DNA from: Rhyzopertha dominica
Lineage: Eukaryota; Arthropoda; Insecta; Coleoptera; Bostrichidae
NCBI GenBank assembly: GCA_025024175.1
Contig: QCXZ01000137.1
Span: 66,836,680-66,900,679 of the forward strand
Direction: 5' to 3'
DNA: 64,000 nt
Made by a program: the position numbers and the translations under genes. Positions 34,428 to 46,120 of this stretch are shown piece after piece (positions within the stretch are counted from its first letter, which is position 1; every line of letters starts with the position of its first letter). The notes below the pieces were generated by a model, which worked only from the letters and a program-made list of their open reading frames with translations, searched no databases and had not been told where the DNA came from.

Positions 34428-34643
34428 TGTCACGAATTTTCGTAATAACACCACTTTATTCACGAAAATACAATACACTACTTCCACTTCCTTTTACTAT
34501 CCCTCTGACAGCCCCTGACATGTCCCAAAGTAACAACAAACATTGTGAAATGGTAACTAAGAATACAAGAAAGAAACAGCCTAACTACTGCAACTAACAA
34601 AGTACAACAATCAAAAGTAATCATACAGTTCATTTGCGCGACA
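34428..34643. mobile_element. Solo LTR, 216 bp, with ATAT target duplication
   Basis: It begins TGTCACG and ends GCGACA, giving the short terminal inverted repeat TGTC/GACA of an LTR. The four bases before it (34424-34427) and after it (34644-34647) are both ATAT, a perfect 4-bp target-site duplication as made by many Ty3/gypsy integrases. There is no internal region, so the provirus-like body was removed by LTR-LTR recombination. AATAAA occurs on the minus strand in the first third, hinting that transcription may have run that way. Confidence 0.75.
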
Positions 34644-35986
34644 ATATTAATTCAAGAGGAAGTTAAAAGAAGAATTCAAAGCCGCTTTTTTAAAGCACTT
34701 TGTAATTTTTGAAGCAATATTCGCTAGTAATGATAGACCGTTTGGAAGATAATGCTTCAACAATCAAATCACAATAAAAACTAAGATTAGAGAAGTGTAT
34801 CAGCAGGATAAAAATTCGTCTTTTTCTTACTTTAAAAAAATAAAAGAATATTTAAGTTTAGAATAGCAACAAATAACGTGTAAGTAGGTAAACCAAAAGG
34901 ATCCGCGAAAACAGATAGATATATCGAAACCGACATGAGATAGTGATCACGTAAAAAAAATTCACTGCGAAGTGTTCACGTTTGTCCCATAAAAATATAG
35001 CTGTAAAGTGAACGTAAACTGTAATACGGATGCTCCAAGCATGAATTTTAATCAGCGAATTCTCGCGCACTGGGATTTTCTCACCGAACAGGTGTGCTCG
35101 AATTTGGCAAGAACCTACTTGATTTATAACTTATGTTATTTACTAACTTACACGTGTCTAGGTCCACTGGAGTAAATAAATCGAGTTATTAGGCTACATA
35201 ATGAAAAATTACTTTTCTCCGATGTTTTTCTGATGTGACGAAACTGTTCCGTTTAACGCTCTTTTTGACAAAATCTTGGAGCATACTACCTGAAGTATGT
35301 CACCCATTCTCATAGAGTTAATGCCAAAAAAAAAGAGTAGTGCCAAAATTTTCGAATTTATGCATAGCACATAGATTATTTAATTAAGTAGCTTGATTCC
35401 AAAGTAACCTTTGTTATTATGATAATTATTTAATAATAATTTCTAAAAAGTATTGATAATCTGAAGACGATTTTCCATTGAATATAGAAGTGACACATAT
35501 TGAAATTTTAGACATTCCTAGAGAATTACCTCCTGAACATCAATCTGAAATCTGTTTCCTACGGTCGCGTCTAGTTTTTGAAAAATCCGTGTTTATATGC
35601 GATACTACTTTACTACGCGCGTTGTTCCTCCGTATTTGTGCGGTGTCGCATGTTCCTTAACGCTCGGCGATCCTACGGGAGTGTTTTCAAGCACATTTGG
35701 GGTGTTTCTTTTTCTGAGCGATTTTTGATACATTTAAGCCGTGTTTTTTTGCGTCTGTGAAAATTTATATTATAATAGTAAACGATATTCTTCATTAATT
35801 TAGGGTACGGTAAATATGTTTTGTACAATTATTATCTCAAAAATATTGATCTACGTCACTGCAAAGCGCAAACAGTAGTCGGTCATATGCAACCGCCATT
35901 CTGGTCCCATGAAATCGAATTATATGCTCCTTCCTGTCAGTTTTTATGATATATACCTAAGCAGCTAACTTTTCCATTTAGTCCAT
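34644..35986. other. No recognisable feature
   Basis: AT-rich sequence. Short frames at 35478-35760 show no recognisable domains. Confidence 0.45.
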
Positions 35987-37284
35987 AATTGGTTATTATC
36001 ACTTTTTTGAAAATTACGTAAAATGAATCTTGAAGTGCATATATATCGTACACCATGTTAAAAAAAAACAAAAAAAATATTTGTAGGTAGAGAATTTCAG
36101 GTCTTAAATTCGAATCTTAGGAGTCACCGCCAAAACGCTTCTATCCAAGGTTATTCTACTCGTGACGTCAAGTGTCATGTAAACATAACCAAGGAGCACG
36201 TTGTTTAATGGTGTAGTATCAGTCTTGTATTGGAAAAGCTTTTGTGTGGTGTTTATTGAGAGGACAGTTTAAGAGGTCGCACCAAAAAGTGATATGTGTA
36301 GTTTTGCAAGCATCTATTATGTATGGAAAACAAAACAAGTGTTGTTTTGTACATGGTTATAAAAGTAGTTCAGTCAGTACAGCTAACAAAATTTTTGTAA
36401 CCGTTCCTCGAGATTATCAACGTATGAAAAAGTTGTTTAAGGCCCCTAGACGTGATATGCCGAAATCGCAAAGTTTGTTTTTCNGTTGTGAAGATCATCT
36501 TAATTCTTACTGTAAGTTTTATTATTCTTTTTGGGGTTATAAGTGTTTACTATTCACTTTCCATTTTGTTATAGCTTGAAGAGGATATGAAAAATTATAT
36601 GCGTTTTAAGTTGATAACGGGAAATGTTATAATAAAGAACGACGTTGTTCCCCATATATTCGACTGTTAGCCAGACCGAAAACAAGCCGCAAGAGCGCCG
36701 AAAATAAACGGCAATTTATATTTATTCTGACCTCTACAATAAATGTCAAGTTTAGGGTACACTTTTGATTCTTACATTTTTATGTTTACAAATAGTATGT
36801 TTCCAACAACCCACTGTGATTAAATTATCAATGCTACGTTAATTTGATAAAAAGTTCACTTATGCTTTTTCTTTTACATTCATAACCGCCGCGTTGAACC
36901 GCTCGTCGCTGTACACAAATTCTATAATAATGAACATGCCTTTAGAAGTCATAACTCATAAGTATTTCCCTTTTTCTTGGCGTATTTTAATTCGCTTGTC
37001 ACAAAATGAACGCAAACAACAAACTGATAAATTGACGAGCTGAGGCTGACGCGTGACACGCTGGCCCCAGATGTAAACAAACGGCCATTTACAAGACACC
37101 TGACGTCACGGCTAATATGTTCGCTTTTTGGCGGTCCCTTTAAATATTCACATTTTTAATATTAAAAATACATCTTTCCATCCATTTTTACGAATTTATA
37201 AGCTGTCACAGCTGTTTTGTGGATTAGGTGCTACCTATTAATATGCAATTTAATAAAATATAAATACATGGCAAATACCCAATT
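35987..37284 (+). mobile_element. THAP-domain element, copy 1 (about 1.3 kb)
   Basis: Homologous over most of its length to 39500-40698. The right end ACCCAATT is the inverse of the AATTGGGT that starts copy 2; the left end here reads AATTGGTT. The element contains a THAP-domain frame in its first half and non-coding sequence afterwards, including a GC-richer block near 37030-37110. The absence of a transposase suggests a non-autonomous derivative of a THAP-bearing transposon, perhaps P-element-like. The target duplication is not clear. Confidence 0.6.
36319..36670 (+). pseudogene. THAP zinc-finger protein fragment
   Basis: From ATG 36319 the frame reads NKCCFVHGYKSS, then FVTVPRDYQRMKKLFKA and SQSLFF, then CEDHLN. 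This is a C2CH THAP DNA-binding domain: C-x2-C type start, VPRD, K-x-x-W region (here L in place of W) and C-x-x-H as CEDH. An intron-like interval (GTAAGT at 36512 to TAG at 36574) precedes a second block LEEDMKNYMRFKLITG ... VVPHIFDC ending at 36670, a continuation known from insect THAP proteins. The donor leaves phase 1, while the second block needs phase 0, so splicing would not restore the frame as it stands. One N lies at 36484. Confidence 0.6.
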
Positions 37285-38384
37285 ATAAGAAATGAACGCT
37301 GAAGGAGGTCTTTGTTTTATTATCTTTACAATGATTAGTCTCTTTCGTTTCTCAATGTCTTCTATTCTCATGCTGTACAGTTCTTCACCTCTATATACTC
37401 CAGATATGCGTAATATCATCCCAACCTAATTATAAAAACGATATTAGTACACAAAATTCGATATAATAAGCCAATTTATCTTAAGGTCGAAAAACTTTTC
37501 ATCTGGTGGTACTAGTAAATTATTTTTTAGTAAAAACGTTTTTTATTAATATCCTAGCTACTTTTTTAAGAGCAATTATAACATAAAGCCAGCAGGCTTT
37601 CTGGAATTTTTAGTTTCTGTTTTTCGTTTACAAAATATTTTTATCGCAATATACTAAACAGTTTTTTTTCTGCACCAGTTCTTAAACGTAGTACTTATAG
37701 GTATTTTCATAACATTTCTGCAATCTATATGGACGAAAACGTTAGGGTTGCAAATTTTAGCTTCTTCATTATCATATATTGTAATATAAAACAAAATTGT
37801 TCTCAATAATTCCTATTTGGGGGAGGGGCAAATTTTCGTAAAATTCTGAAACAACTCGATTTTATTTCTGAAAGAGACACCTTATGATGTAACATTTGAA
37901 GTTGTCAAAACAACCGTCTACCCTCAACATCATTCTTTGTGAATAGGGAATAGGGATCAGATAATACCTCATAATACGGTCAAGTTTTTTTTCCAAAAAT
38001 TCTATCTTCATCAGGAAATGTTAAATCACAAACAGATATTTTCCATTTACTTAGAAATTATAAAAAGCTCAATTTTTGTTTTATTTCTTATGCAGCTGGT
38101 AAATAGATTTTGTTATTTTAGTACAACGAAAACTGGACCTCTAGTGCATTAAAAACGGAAAGAAATTACTTGGTCTTCAATTTTTAATCGTGTTGTTTAT
38201 CATTCTGTTTTTTTCGCACCGTATGAATTGAATTTATGTTCCTGAACTATTTATTTGAATTGATTAGTCAGTTTGAATTTTGCAATTGATTGCTACCTAG
38301 CGTTGAAAGTTACCAATCAATAATTGTGTTTACGGTCCTGAAACGAGTTGCTTGCAGTTTTAGTGACATGAATTCCATCCGAAT
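37285..38384. other. No recognisable feature
   Basis: AT-rich sequence, no supported features. Confidence 0.45.
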
Positions 38385-38645
38385 AAACAAGTTAATTGCA
38401 AACACGTTTTTGAACTTATGGGAAAATTTAAGGAGACCGGATTCGTTCAGAATCGGAAACATAAAGCCGTCCAAATTATTGCCAATGAAGCTACCGCTGT
38501 TGCAGTTTTGGATCGTGTTTCTCTCAAGGAAAATACGTAGTCTGTTCGAGAGATATCGTAAGTTTTTGGAGCGAGCATGCAAGAGGCCCCGTCATGGATT
38601 TTCTACAAATATAAGTTCCATCGCTTGATTTATTCTGTGAAAACT
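38385..38645 (+). pseudogene. Mariner-like transposase, N-terminal HTH piece
   Basis: The frame reads FELMGKFKETGFVQNRKHKA, then AVAVLDRVSLKENT and SVREIS, then a decayed YKYKFH. This corresponds to the helix-turn-helix region (KFxETGSVxxRK ... VLxxVxxNPxxSxREIS) of the DUF4817-type mariner-like family. The same element appears to resume at 39190 and 40699, with two other elements inserted between. Confidence 0.5.
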
Positions 38646-38654
38646 TAAGGGAAC

Positions 38655-39360
38655 ATATCAACAGTAAATTAAAATGCATGTCTATGCTATGCTGTCTGCA
38701 CCGCAAGGAATTTTGTGACAGGAACAGCATAATGCGGAAGTGTCACGCCCTGCTGAAAAACTTGTCCATTTTCATCCAATTCCACATCATGTCCCATTGA
38801 TAGCACGTTCCCATGATACTTTTTGTCTGCACCGCAACTAACTGCAGATAGATCTATTTCGCTATTATTATAACTTCTCATTGCACTTTAGGTCTGGTGC
38901 CCACGTCTAGTTCATAGAGCATGGCAAAAAATTGGTATTGCCTATATACCAAAGGCTTGGTATGATGTAGATACAGGGAATACAGCATTACAGAACCATC
39001 TAGGTGCCATTACCGGAACTACTTCCTGAAGGTAGTGACCTGTAGTCTGACAAGTTGACATACACCTGCATACATCAACTTGACAGTAGTATATAGGCAA
39101 AATAATTTTTATACCATGCTGTCTGCACTAAACATTAACCGTTGTCGAAATAATATCATTCAGACAATACCTTAATTATGCTGATAAGCTATAATAATAG
39201 CGAAATAGATCTACCTGTAATTGGTTGCAATGCAGACAAAAAGTACCATGGGGACGTGCTGTCAATGTGACATGATGTGGAATTGGATCAAAACGGACAA
39301 TTTTCCAGCAGGACTTGACGCTTCCTCATTATGCTGTTCCTGTCACAAAATTCCTTGATG
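38655..39360. repeat. Foldback repeat, copy 2 of the 1.24-kb repeat, with DDE pieces
   Basis: The segment 38705-38880 is repeated in inverse orientation at about 39190-39360, sharing AAGGAATTTTGTGACAGGAA, CAATTCCACATCATG and AGATCTATTTCGC, so the region can fold into a hairpin with a roughly 300-base loop. The loop is related to 1240-1540. Both arms encode pieces of the mariner-like core (HYAVPVTKFL). The left arm does so on the minus strand, the right arm on the plus strand. Confidence 0.65.
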
Positions 39361-39490
39361 ACAATTTCCAGGGGCAATGAATTGGGTGAAGAAGACCTCT
39401 TGAATAGCCAGCGAGGTCTTCAGATCTCACATCCCTAGATTTTCTTGAATACACTTTGAAGTTAAAGGTTATGAAAAAAAAGTATGTATG
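39230..39490 (+). pseudogene. Mariner-like DDE core fragment
   Basis: Across frames: LDQNGQFFQQD-like text, HYAVPVTKFLDDNFQG, then a decayed RRPLE-PARSSDLTSLDFLE and YTLK. This is the second and third catalytic region (QQDGAPPHYAVPV ... RSPDLTPLDFF) of the DUF4817-type mariner-like family. It is cut at about 39490 by the THAP-element insertion. Confidence 0.55.
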
Positions 39491-39499
39491 ACTGTCAGC

Positions 39500-40698
39500 A
39501 ATTGGGTATTATCACTTTTTTTGAAAATTACATAAAATGACTCTTGAAGTGCATATATATCGTATGCCATTTAAAAAAAAAACAAAAAAATATTTGTAGG
39601 TAGAGAATTTCAGGTCTGGAATTCGAATCTTAGGAGTCACCGCCAAAACGCTTCTATCCAAGTTTATTCAACTCGTGATGTCAAGTGTCATGTAAACATT
39701 ACCGAGGAGCGTGCTGTTTAATGGTGTAGTATCATTTTTGTATTGGAAAAGCTTTTGTGTGGTGTTTATTGAAAGGACTGTGTAAGAGGTCGCACCAAAA
39801 AATGATTTGTGCAGTTTTACAAGCATTAATTATGCATGGAAAACAAAACAAGTGTTGTTTTGTACATGGTTATAAAAGTACTTGAGTCAGTACAGCTAAC
39901 AAAATTTTTGCAACCGTTCCTCGAGATTATCAACGTATGAAAAAATTGTTTAAGGCCCCAATCGCAAAGTTTGTTTTTCTGTTGTGAAGATCATCTTAAT
40001 TCTTACTGTAAGTTTTATTATTCTTTTTGGGGTTATAAGTGTTTACCATTCAGTTTCCATTTTGTTATAGCTTGAAGAGGATATGAAAAATTATATCCGT
40101 TTTAAGTTGATAGAGGGAAATGTTATAATAAAGAACGACGTTGTTTCCCATATATTCGACTGTTAGCCAGACCGGAAACGAGCCGCATGAGCCCACAATA
40201 TTCTGACCTCTAAAATAAATGTCAAATTTAGGGTACGTTTTTGATTCTTACATTTTTATGTTTACAACTAGTATGTTTCCAACAACCCACTATGATCAAA
40301 TTATCAATGCTACGTTAATTTGATAAAAAGTTTATGCTGTTGCTTTAACGTTCCTCATCTCCGCCGCGTTGAACCGCTTGTCGCTGTACACAAATTCCAG
40401 AACAATAAACATGCCTTCAGAAGTCATAACTCATAAGTATTTCACTTTTTCTTGGCGTATTTTAATTCGCTTGTCACAAAATGAACGCAAACAACAAACT
40501 GATAAATTGACGGGCTGAGGCGGACGCGTGACGCGCTGACCCCAGATGTAATCAAGCGGTCATTTACAAGACACCTGACGTCACACCTTACGATTTATTT
40601 TTTTCGAATTTATAAGCTGTTACAGCTGTTTTGTGGATTAGATGCTACCTATTAGTATGCAATTTAATAAAATATAAATATACGGCAAATACCCAATT
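39500..40698 (+). mobile_element. THAP-domain element, copy 2, nested insertion
   Basis: Begins AATTGGGTATT and ends ACCCAATT (short terminal inverted repeats). It is similar to copy 1 at 35987-37284 but lacks about 60 bases in the 3' part (copy 1 37110-37170) and part of the frame after the KLFKAP position. The THAP frame is broken by a stop (in place of a Ser codon after YKST) and the deletion. It sits inside a mariner-like pseudogene: transposase text lies directly on both sides. Confidence 0.65.
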
Positions 40699-40800
40699 GA
40701 TTCCAGGGATCATCAGAAATTTGAGGCGAGCATTTGTGACGCAATTTAACTTTTCTATGGAGAAGGTGGGAGCCATTTTAAAAATCAACTGAAAGTTGAT
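40699..40800 (+). pseudogene. Mariner-like transposase C-terminal piece
   Basis: IIRNLRRAFVTQFNFSMEKV followed by GAIFK resembles the family ending NVRRSFxxRxxxCIExNGGHFEH. It lies immediately after the THAP element and is best read as the far end of the interrupted transposase at 39.2-39.5 kb. Confidence 0.4.
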
Positions 40801-41904
40801 GTGATTTAACATACAGTTTCTGATAAAGAGTACATTTCCAAAAAACTTGATCGTCATCACTAAAGAAGAAAACAATTGTAGCTTAATAACTTTGTCTCAC
40901 TGCGTATAGCACGAACAAAATGTCTTTTATTACATCAACGGCATACAATTGGCCTTTGCAATAATCTGTGCAGGAAGTTGAATTACTGGGTTAGTAAGAA
41001 CAAGATTTGCAACACTGTTCGGACGTCTACTGACCTTGAGCCGCCAAGCAGGTTAAGAATCTCTTTGCAGGTTGCTCAACAAAAAAGTCCTGACCACCTA
41101 AAACGGAGCACGGGTATTTTAAAAGCGCAAAATTAATCGCGCTATTTCCGTTACAGTTAATTAACAGCAAAATTACTAGGTACACATATGGCATCGGCAG
41201 TATTTTTTGCTGTTCAAAGAACCAATTCGATTAGGGAATATTTTGAAGACTGACACCACCGGCAAAAGAATTGGAAGGTGATTAAGAATAATCATTAGTT
41301 AACACTTGGGTATGGTTACTGTAAAGCTATAGTTTGCAGGATGAATAAAAATTATAATAGAAGACAAATCACACTAATATATCTACTAAAACACCTATTG
41401 TCTCATTAAAACAAGTTACATTTCTTTTAGTTTTCATAATTATATACTTAATACTCAATATATTTTGTTTCATTGTTTTATTAGTCTGGTTTTTGTTTTC
41501 CACCTAATCGTAATTCGTAAAGCCAAATTGAAGATAATGTTTGTCTGAAAGTATGATATGAAATAATAATTGCCATAGGGGTAACACGATTATATCGAAG
41601 ACTTAAATGTTTTTTTTATGTACAGGAAATGTTCATATTCATTTGAATGAAAGTAACAAAAGATTATTATAACTCGAATCCATCGTCACATCTTCAAAAA
41701 ATTGCAAATTAATCCTTAAAAAATTATTTATGAGAGTGGTGCCGTGGTGTGAATCACAGTACATGTTATCAACTGAAACGGATTACAGATTCTGCCAACT
41801 GTGTAGTTTGCGGTATACTAGATTTACCTTAAAATCGATTTTCTAAAATATTTCATAGAACCTTTTGGTTATATTATAATCAAAGACCTCAAAGACTATC
41901 AAGC
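40801..41904. other. No recognisable feature
   Basis: AT-rich sequence with no supported frame. Confidence 0.45.
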
Positions 41905-42164
41905 TAGCGTGTTCGGATTCCAACAGGTTAATAGAATGCTGGCGACTTCTAGGTGTCTCATTTTTGTTCCTCACATAAATCAAATCCCAATAAAATTGCT
42001 GGCGTCATTAAAAGACGCTATCTTAAGCTTCGAATATTATGGTTTTAATTGTTTTACACACGTCTTTCCTACGTTCAATATTGGAATATTGTACAGTTAT
42101 ATGGAATCCAATGTATTATATTTTTATTGATTGAAGTGATTTAATACAGAGAAAATCTGTTAAG
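41905..42164 (+). pseudogene. Non-LTR retrotransposon RT tail fragment
   Basis: Frames read FQQVNRMLA early and VRSILEYCTVIWNPMYYIFI late (42068-42127), then LIQRKSVKY up to the boundary of the next element. The motif L-V-R-S-x-L-E-Y-x-x-x-V-W-x-P ... xxQRKF-x-K-Y is typical of the RT connection region of jockey/CR1-like LINEs. The element stops exactly where the mariner-like element begins, which marks the latter as an insertion. Confidence 0.65.
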
Positions 42165-43518
42165 TACAGAATGTTTCACGAATGATCATGACCCTGACGA
42201 AATTAAAAATGCAACCCAAAATACATTCTCATAGCCAATGTTGTTATTTTACATAATGGTATTGTTTTAAAAATAAATTGGGAATCCATGACGGCTATGC
42301 GCTATGGTTCCTGTCACTGTATTTATTAAAAGTCAAAATATATTCAAATGATGAAAAAGCAGATATGATTTTGATTTATGGTGAATGCAAGAAAAATGCT
42401 TCCGCTGCTGACCGTTTATACAGACAACATTTTCCAAATAGAAGAGCTCCTGCCAATATAATTTTCAAGAGACTTGAATTAACTTTAAGGACAAACTGGC
42501 CACCACTGAAATGAAATTAGAGTATTGGAAATGATTGACGAAAATCCTCATATTATAGTCAAAGGGTAGTTTCAAGAGCAACCGGTATTAGTCTGTCTTC
42601 AGTACACAGAATAATTAAAGGCAATCAATTTTATCCGTAGTACTTGCATATAGTTCAGGCCTTAAAGGAGACAGATTATCCTAAAAGACTGGCTTTTTGT
42701 AAATTTTTTCGGGAACACCAAAATTTGAATGTGAGATTTTATGACATTTGCTTATCAGGTGAAGCAAGATTTTCTAATAATGGTGGAGCTAACAAACATA
42801 ACATGCACTATTATGCGCAAGAAAATCCACTTTGGATTCGAGAAGGACATTTTCAAACTACCTACTCGACGAATGTCTGATGCGGAATATTGGGAATTAA
42901 ATTGTTAGGCCTTATTTTTTTCGCGATAGTTTAAACGGCAATACTTATCTAAATTTTTTAAGAAACATTTTACCGGTACTTCTCCAAAATGTAAATTTAC
43001 AAGTTGGTTCCAACAAGATGGGGCACCTNCGCATTATCATAGAATAGTGCGAAATCATCTTGATTTGGTTTTGCCTAACCGATGGATAGAGGTTCAATTA
43101 ATTGTTGGCCACCGAGAAGCCCGAACCTTACTCCTTTGGATTTTTTTCTGTGGGGAATGGTAAAAAAGCAAGTATACTAAACACCAATTGAAAGTGTAGA
43201 ACATTTAGAAAATAAAATACGTGATGAATGTAGATCCATCACTCCAGAAATGATAATGCATGTTAAAAAATCGTTTTGGGCACGAATTCAAGCTTGTGAA
43301 AACAGCGGAGGGCGACATTTTAAGCATTTATTACATTAATGTTATTGAATAAACATTTTCAAAAATAAAATTTATTTTACAACACCGAATTTATACAGCT
43401 CTCTACGTTTTATATTTTTTAGTACGATTATACAATTATCAATGTTACCCCTGCAAATGTATTTTGGGTTGCATTTTTAATTTCGTCAGGGTCATTATCA
43501 TTCGTGAAACATCCTGTA
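42165..43518 (+). mobile_element. Mariner-like element with about 60-bp TIRs
   Basis: The left end (TACAGAATGTTTCACGAATG...) and right end (reverse complement TACAGGATGTTTCACGAATG...) match for about 60 bases, including GACGAAATTAAAAATGCAAC. TA dinucleotides (42165-42166, 43517-43518) are the expected target duplication. The length, 1354 bases, is usual for mariner-like elements. It carries the DUF4817-type transposase described next. It interrupts a LINE fragment. Confidence 0.85.
42330..43338 (+). pseudogene. Mariner-like (DUF4817-type) transposase, broken
   Basis: N-terminal HTH: YSNDEKADMILIYGECKKNA, RLYRQHFPNRRAPANIIFKR, LELTLRTN. Next MIDENPH, SQRVVSRATGISLSSVHRII (frame changed), then YLHIVQALKETDYPKRLAFC, and a decayed first catalytic region (SGEARFSNNGGANKHNMHYY, where SDE is expected). 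Then NPLWIREGHFQ, NVWCGILGIKLLGP-type text, YLNFLRNILPVLLQ, FQQDGAPxHYHRIVRNHLDL (near 43010-43065) and a decayed third catalytic segment. It has stops and at least four frameshifts. This is the best preserved member of the family that litters this window, so it is useful as a query for the others. Confidence 0.8.
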
Positions 43519-44949
43519 TATATTATAAAAATTTAATATTTTGTACAGCACGGAGTATTATGAATAATTACTTACATATTCTGCTTTTCTTCTTTTCAAA
43601 ATTGGAATACAGTATTTTGAGCTGTCGATCTGGCGTAAAATTGTAAGCAATATTAATATTAAAGAAAACCCTTATTTATTATTTGTACCTTTTCATTGTA
43701 CAAACTCGTGCTTATATGTGCCGGAATGTCGTATCCCTAAAAAGGACAAACTACTTTCTTACTGTTATGTAGAACTTTAAACAATATTGTGTGAATGGAC
43801 TTACATCTGTTCATAGTCACTAAGTTACGTCTTATACATTTTTTGTTTTATATTATTGTGAAATGGCTGTTTCCCTTAAATAAAGTTAAAGCTTTAGGAT
43901 AGACATTTCTAATTATATTCTATGGTTATTGCTCAGGTAGAATGATTCGTCAGTTCAGAACACCACATAATACTTTGATAAGAACCTGATAAAAAGAAAT
44001 TGTTTTGTATTATGTATTGACTTATACCAAAAGCCTGTATGGAACTCCATAAATTATTAAATATTTTATTTATTATTATTTATTTTAATAAGAGGTGTAA
44101 TGGCACATCACATCTAAAGCAAATCTCATTGTTACTAAACAGTAAAATTCTAATTAGTGGATATAACCTTTTTGCCACTCTCCCACAAGTTCCAAAAAAA
44201 TGCGACAAACTTAATTGCTACAATATCACCTACATCGAGAAAAATTAACGCAATTTTGGCCAAAAAATCCATAGTTCACAAACAATTCTCTTGGTTATTA
44301 TATGATATTATGTTTGCCAATTAAAAAAGTATTTAATTACTGGAATAGCTGGTTATTTCATAACTCTTTATATATAAATTTTTATTACTCGTACGTGATC
44401 TATGATTTATCTAGACATTATAAAATGATATAAGTAGGTACGTAGTAACGGATTTCCAAAGCTATACCACAACTTTTATTTTTGCAAAATCAGAACTTTT
44501 TTAGCGTGTGATAGAGTAATTTCATTGACTGCTTTTAAAAAGCACATATTGTTTTATACTCAGTAAAGTGTATTGTGCACCATAATTTCTTTTTTACATG
44601 CAAACTGAGCTTCCACATCTTACTAAATAACACTGTTCCTTAAAGATCATTGTTTCAGCTACTAAACACAAACACAATTCATTTATACACATAAGTACCT
44701 ATACTAAATAATTTATAGCTGATGTAGTTTCATTACAGTTCCTTAAAATTTTTTATATGGACAGATATCCTAATATTATAATTCTCTGACAAAACCAAGT
44801 GCAATATAAAAAACGAGGTAATTCTTATACTAGCAGCCCACCCAAATCAATTTTTTGTCATATTTTTTTGCATCTTTATAAAAGTCACTAGAAAACGAGT
44901 ACTTCTTCGCCTAAAGTTCAGTTTTGATGGGCATAACAGCTTATAAAGA
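43519..44949. other. No recognisable feature
   Basis: AT-rich sequence with short unrecognised frames (44039-44248). Confidence 0.45.
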
Positions 44950-45330
44950 TTAATTATACCGCAGTNGCCGAACCTTGCACTCATATTTAATTCTACCGCT
45001 TGTTCTAAAAAATAAAAATCAACTATGAACTGTGCTGACCTCAATCCAAGGAATTAATTCAACCATTCGGCAGGCTACAGCACCGGCCCAATTCGCAAAA
45101 TTAGAAGGGGCGCATTGCCGTTTTCGAAACAGAATAGTACGTGTTTAGATTTTAATTCCAGCTGGGTCAAACGCGCCTCTGAACGTAGTAATTTGATGAC
45201 TCGCCTGATAAACTACCACACGTAATTATAGTTTTGAGGGCCTAATACAAAAGTACAACTCCGGTGCTAATTAGTAGTCATCACGTTCGAACCTTTACAA
45301 ACTCGTAGCCATGTTATTAGAACTCAAGTT
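44950..45330. promoter_or_regulatory. Candidate non-coding conserved block
   Basis: A less AT-rich, complex, non-repetitive block (CAGGCTACAGCACCGGCCCA, CTGGGTCAAACGCGCC) with several TAATTA/TTAATT cores. No frame or repeat similarity is visible. The call is based on composition only. Confidence 0.15.
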
Positions 45331-45839
45331 GGTGAGTATTGGAGATACTTGATCGCTGTAGATAAAGAGATAGCAGATTATAGGTTCATTTATTCGACAC
45401 AATATTCTTGAAGATTGCACACTTTAAAAAGTCCTTGTGAAGCACAAAAAATAAACAGAAAGTAAATACCGAAATAAAACGAATAAAATAAAAGTTAGTT
45501 AGCATACTGTAGTGCAGCATTTTTCTTAACAGAGACCAATGTTTTATGCGGTATAATTTATATCAACAAATAAGTGGCGAACACAGAATTTCTGAAAAGT
45601 GTCTGACAAATTTCCAACAAATGTTTAAAAGTAAATGAACAAATCACCAAGGAAGCGAGACGTAACGAAAAACTTCCTTATCTACAAGAAACAGGTATTT
45701 GAAAAAGAAAATTACAAAATTGCGTTCCAAATATCACGCATTACATAATTTCCATTACCAATATTAAAGTTATTAGAATTTTTAGAAATTTGTAGGTATA
45801 GTTTGTTTTGTCAAAATCAATCATGGATTTAATAAGATA

Positions 45840-46120
45840 TGAATGTTTAGCTAGGAAAGATTTATCTATTTTTGTAATACAGTAACGCGCATATGTTCTT
45901 TCAAACTAGTCACCATTTCTCTTTTGGTCTGACTATGTACTATTTGATGCAAAATTGGTCACTATAGGACTTGAAGGTGATATTTGTACATAAAACTCAC
46001 CGTTCCATAAAAAGATAAATACTTTTTAAACAGTGCTCAGATCATTTATTTATCATCTCACCACTAAGTTTAGTTTTGATAATATCAATCATGTCAGATA
46101 TAGGTAACTAAATGTCAATT
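45840..46120 (-). pseudogene. Penelope-like element RT fragment
   Basis: The minus strand reads IDIIKTKLSGEMI, then after a frame change FIFLWNGEFYVQ and SPIVTNFA. NGxFYxQ followed by SPLSPIVAN is the RT motif pair around the PLE fingers/palm (MGSPLSPIVANIxMExxE); here about six residues between the two are deleted. Flanking translations to 46330 contain no secure motif. This is a second, independent PLE remnant. Confidence 0.5.

Noticed and set aside
44847..45044. 65-codon minus-strand frame
   Set aside because: Contains an N, no domain, and overlaps non-coding sequence.
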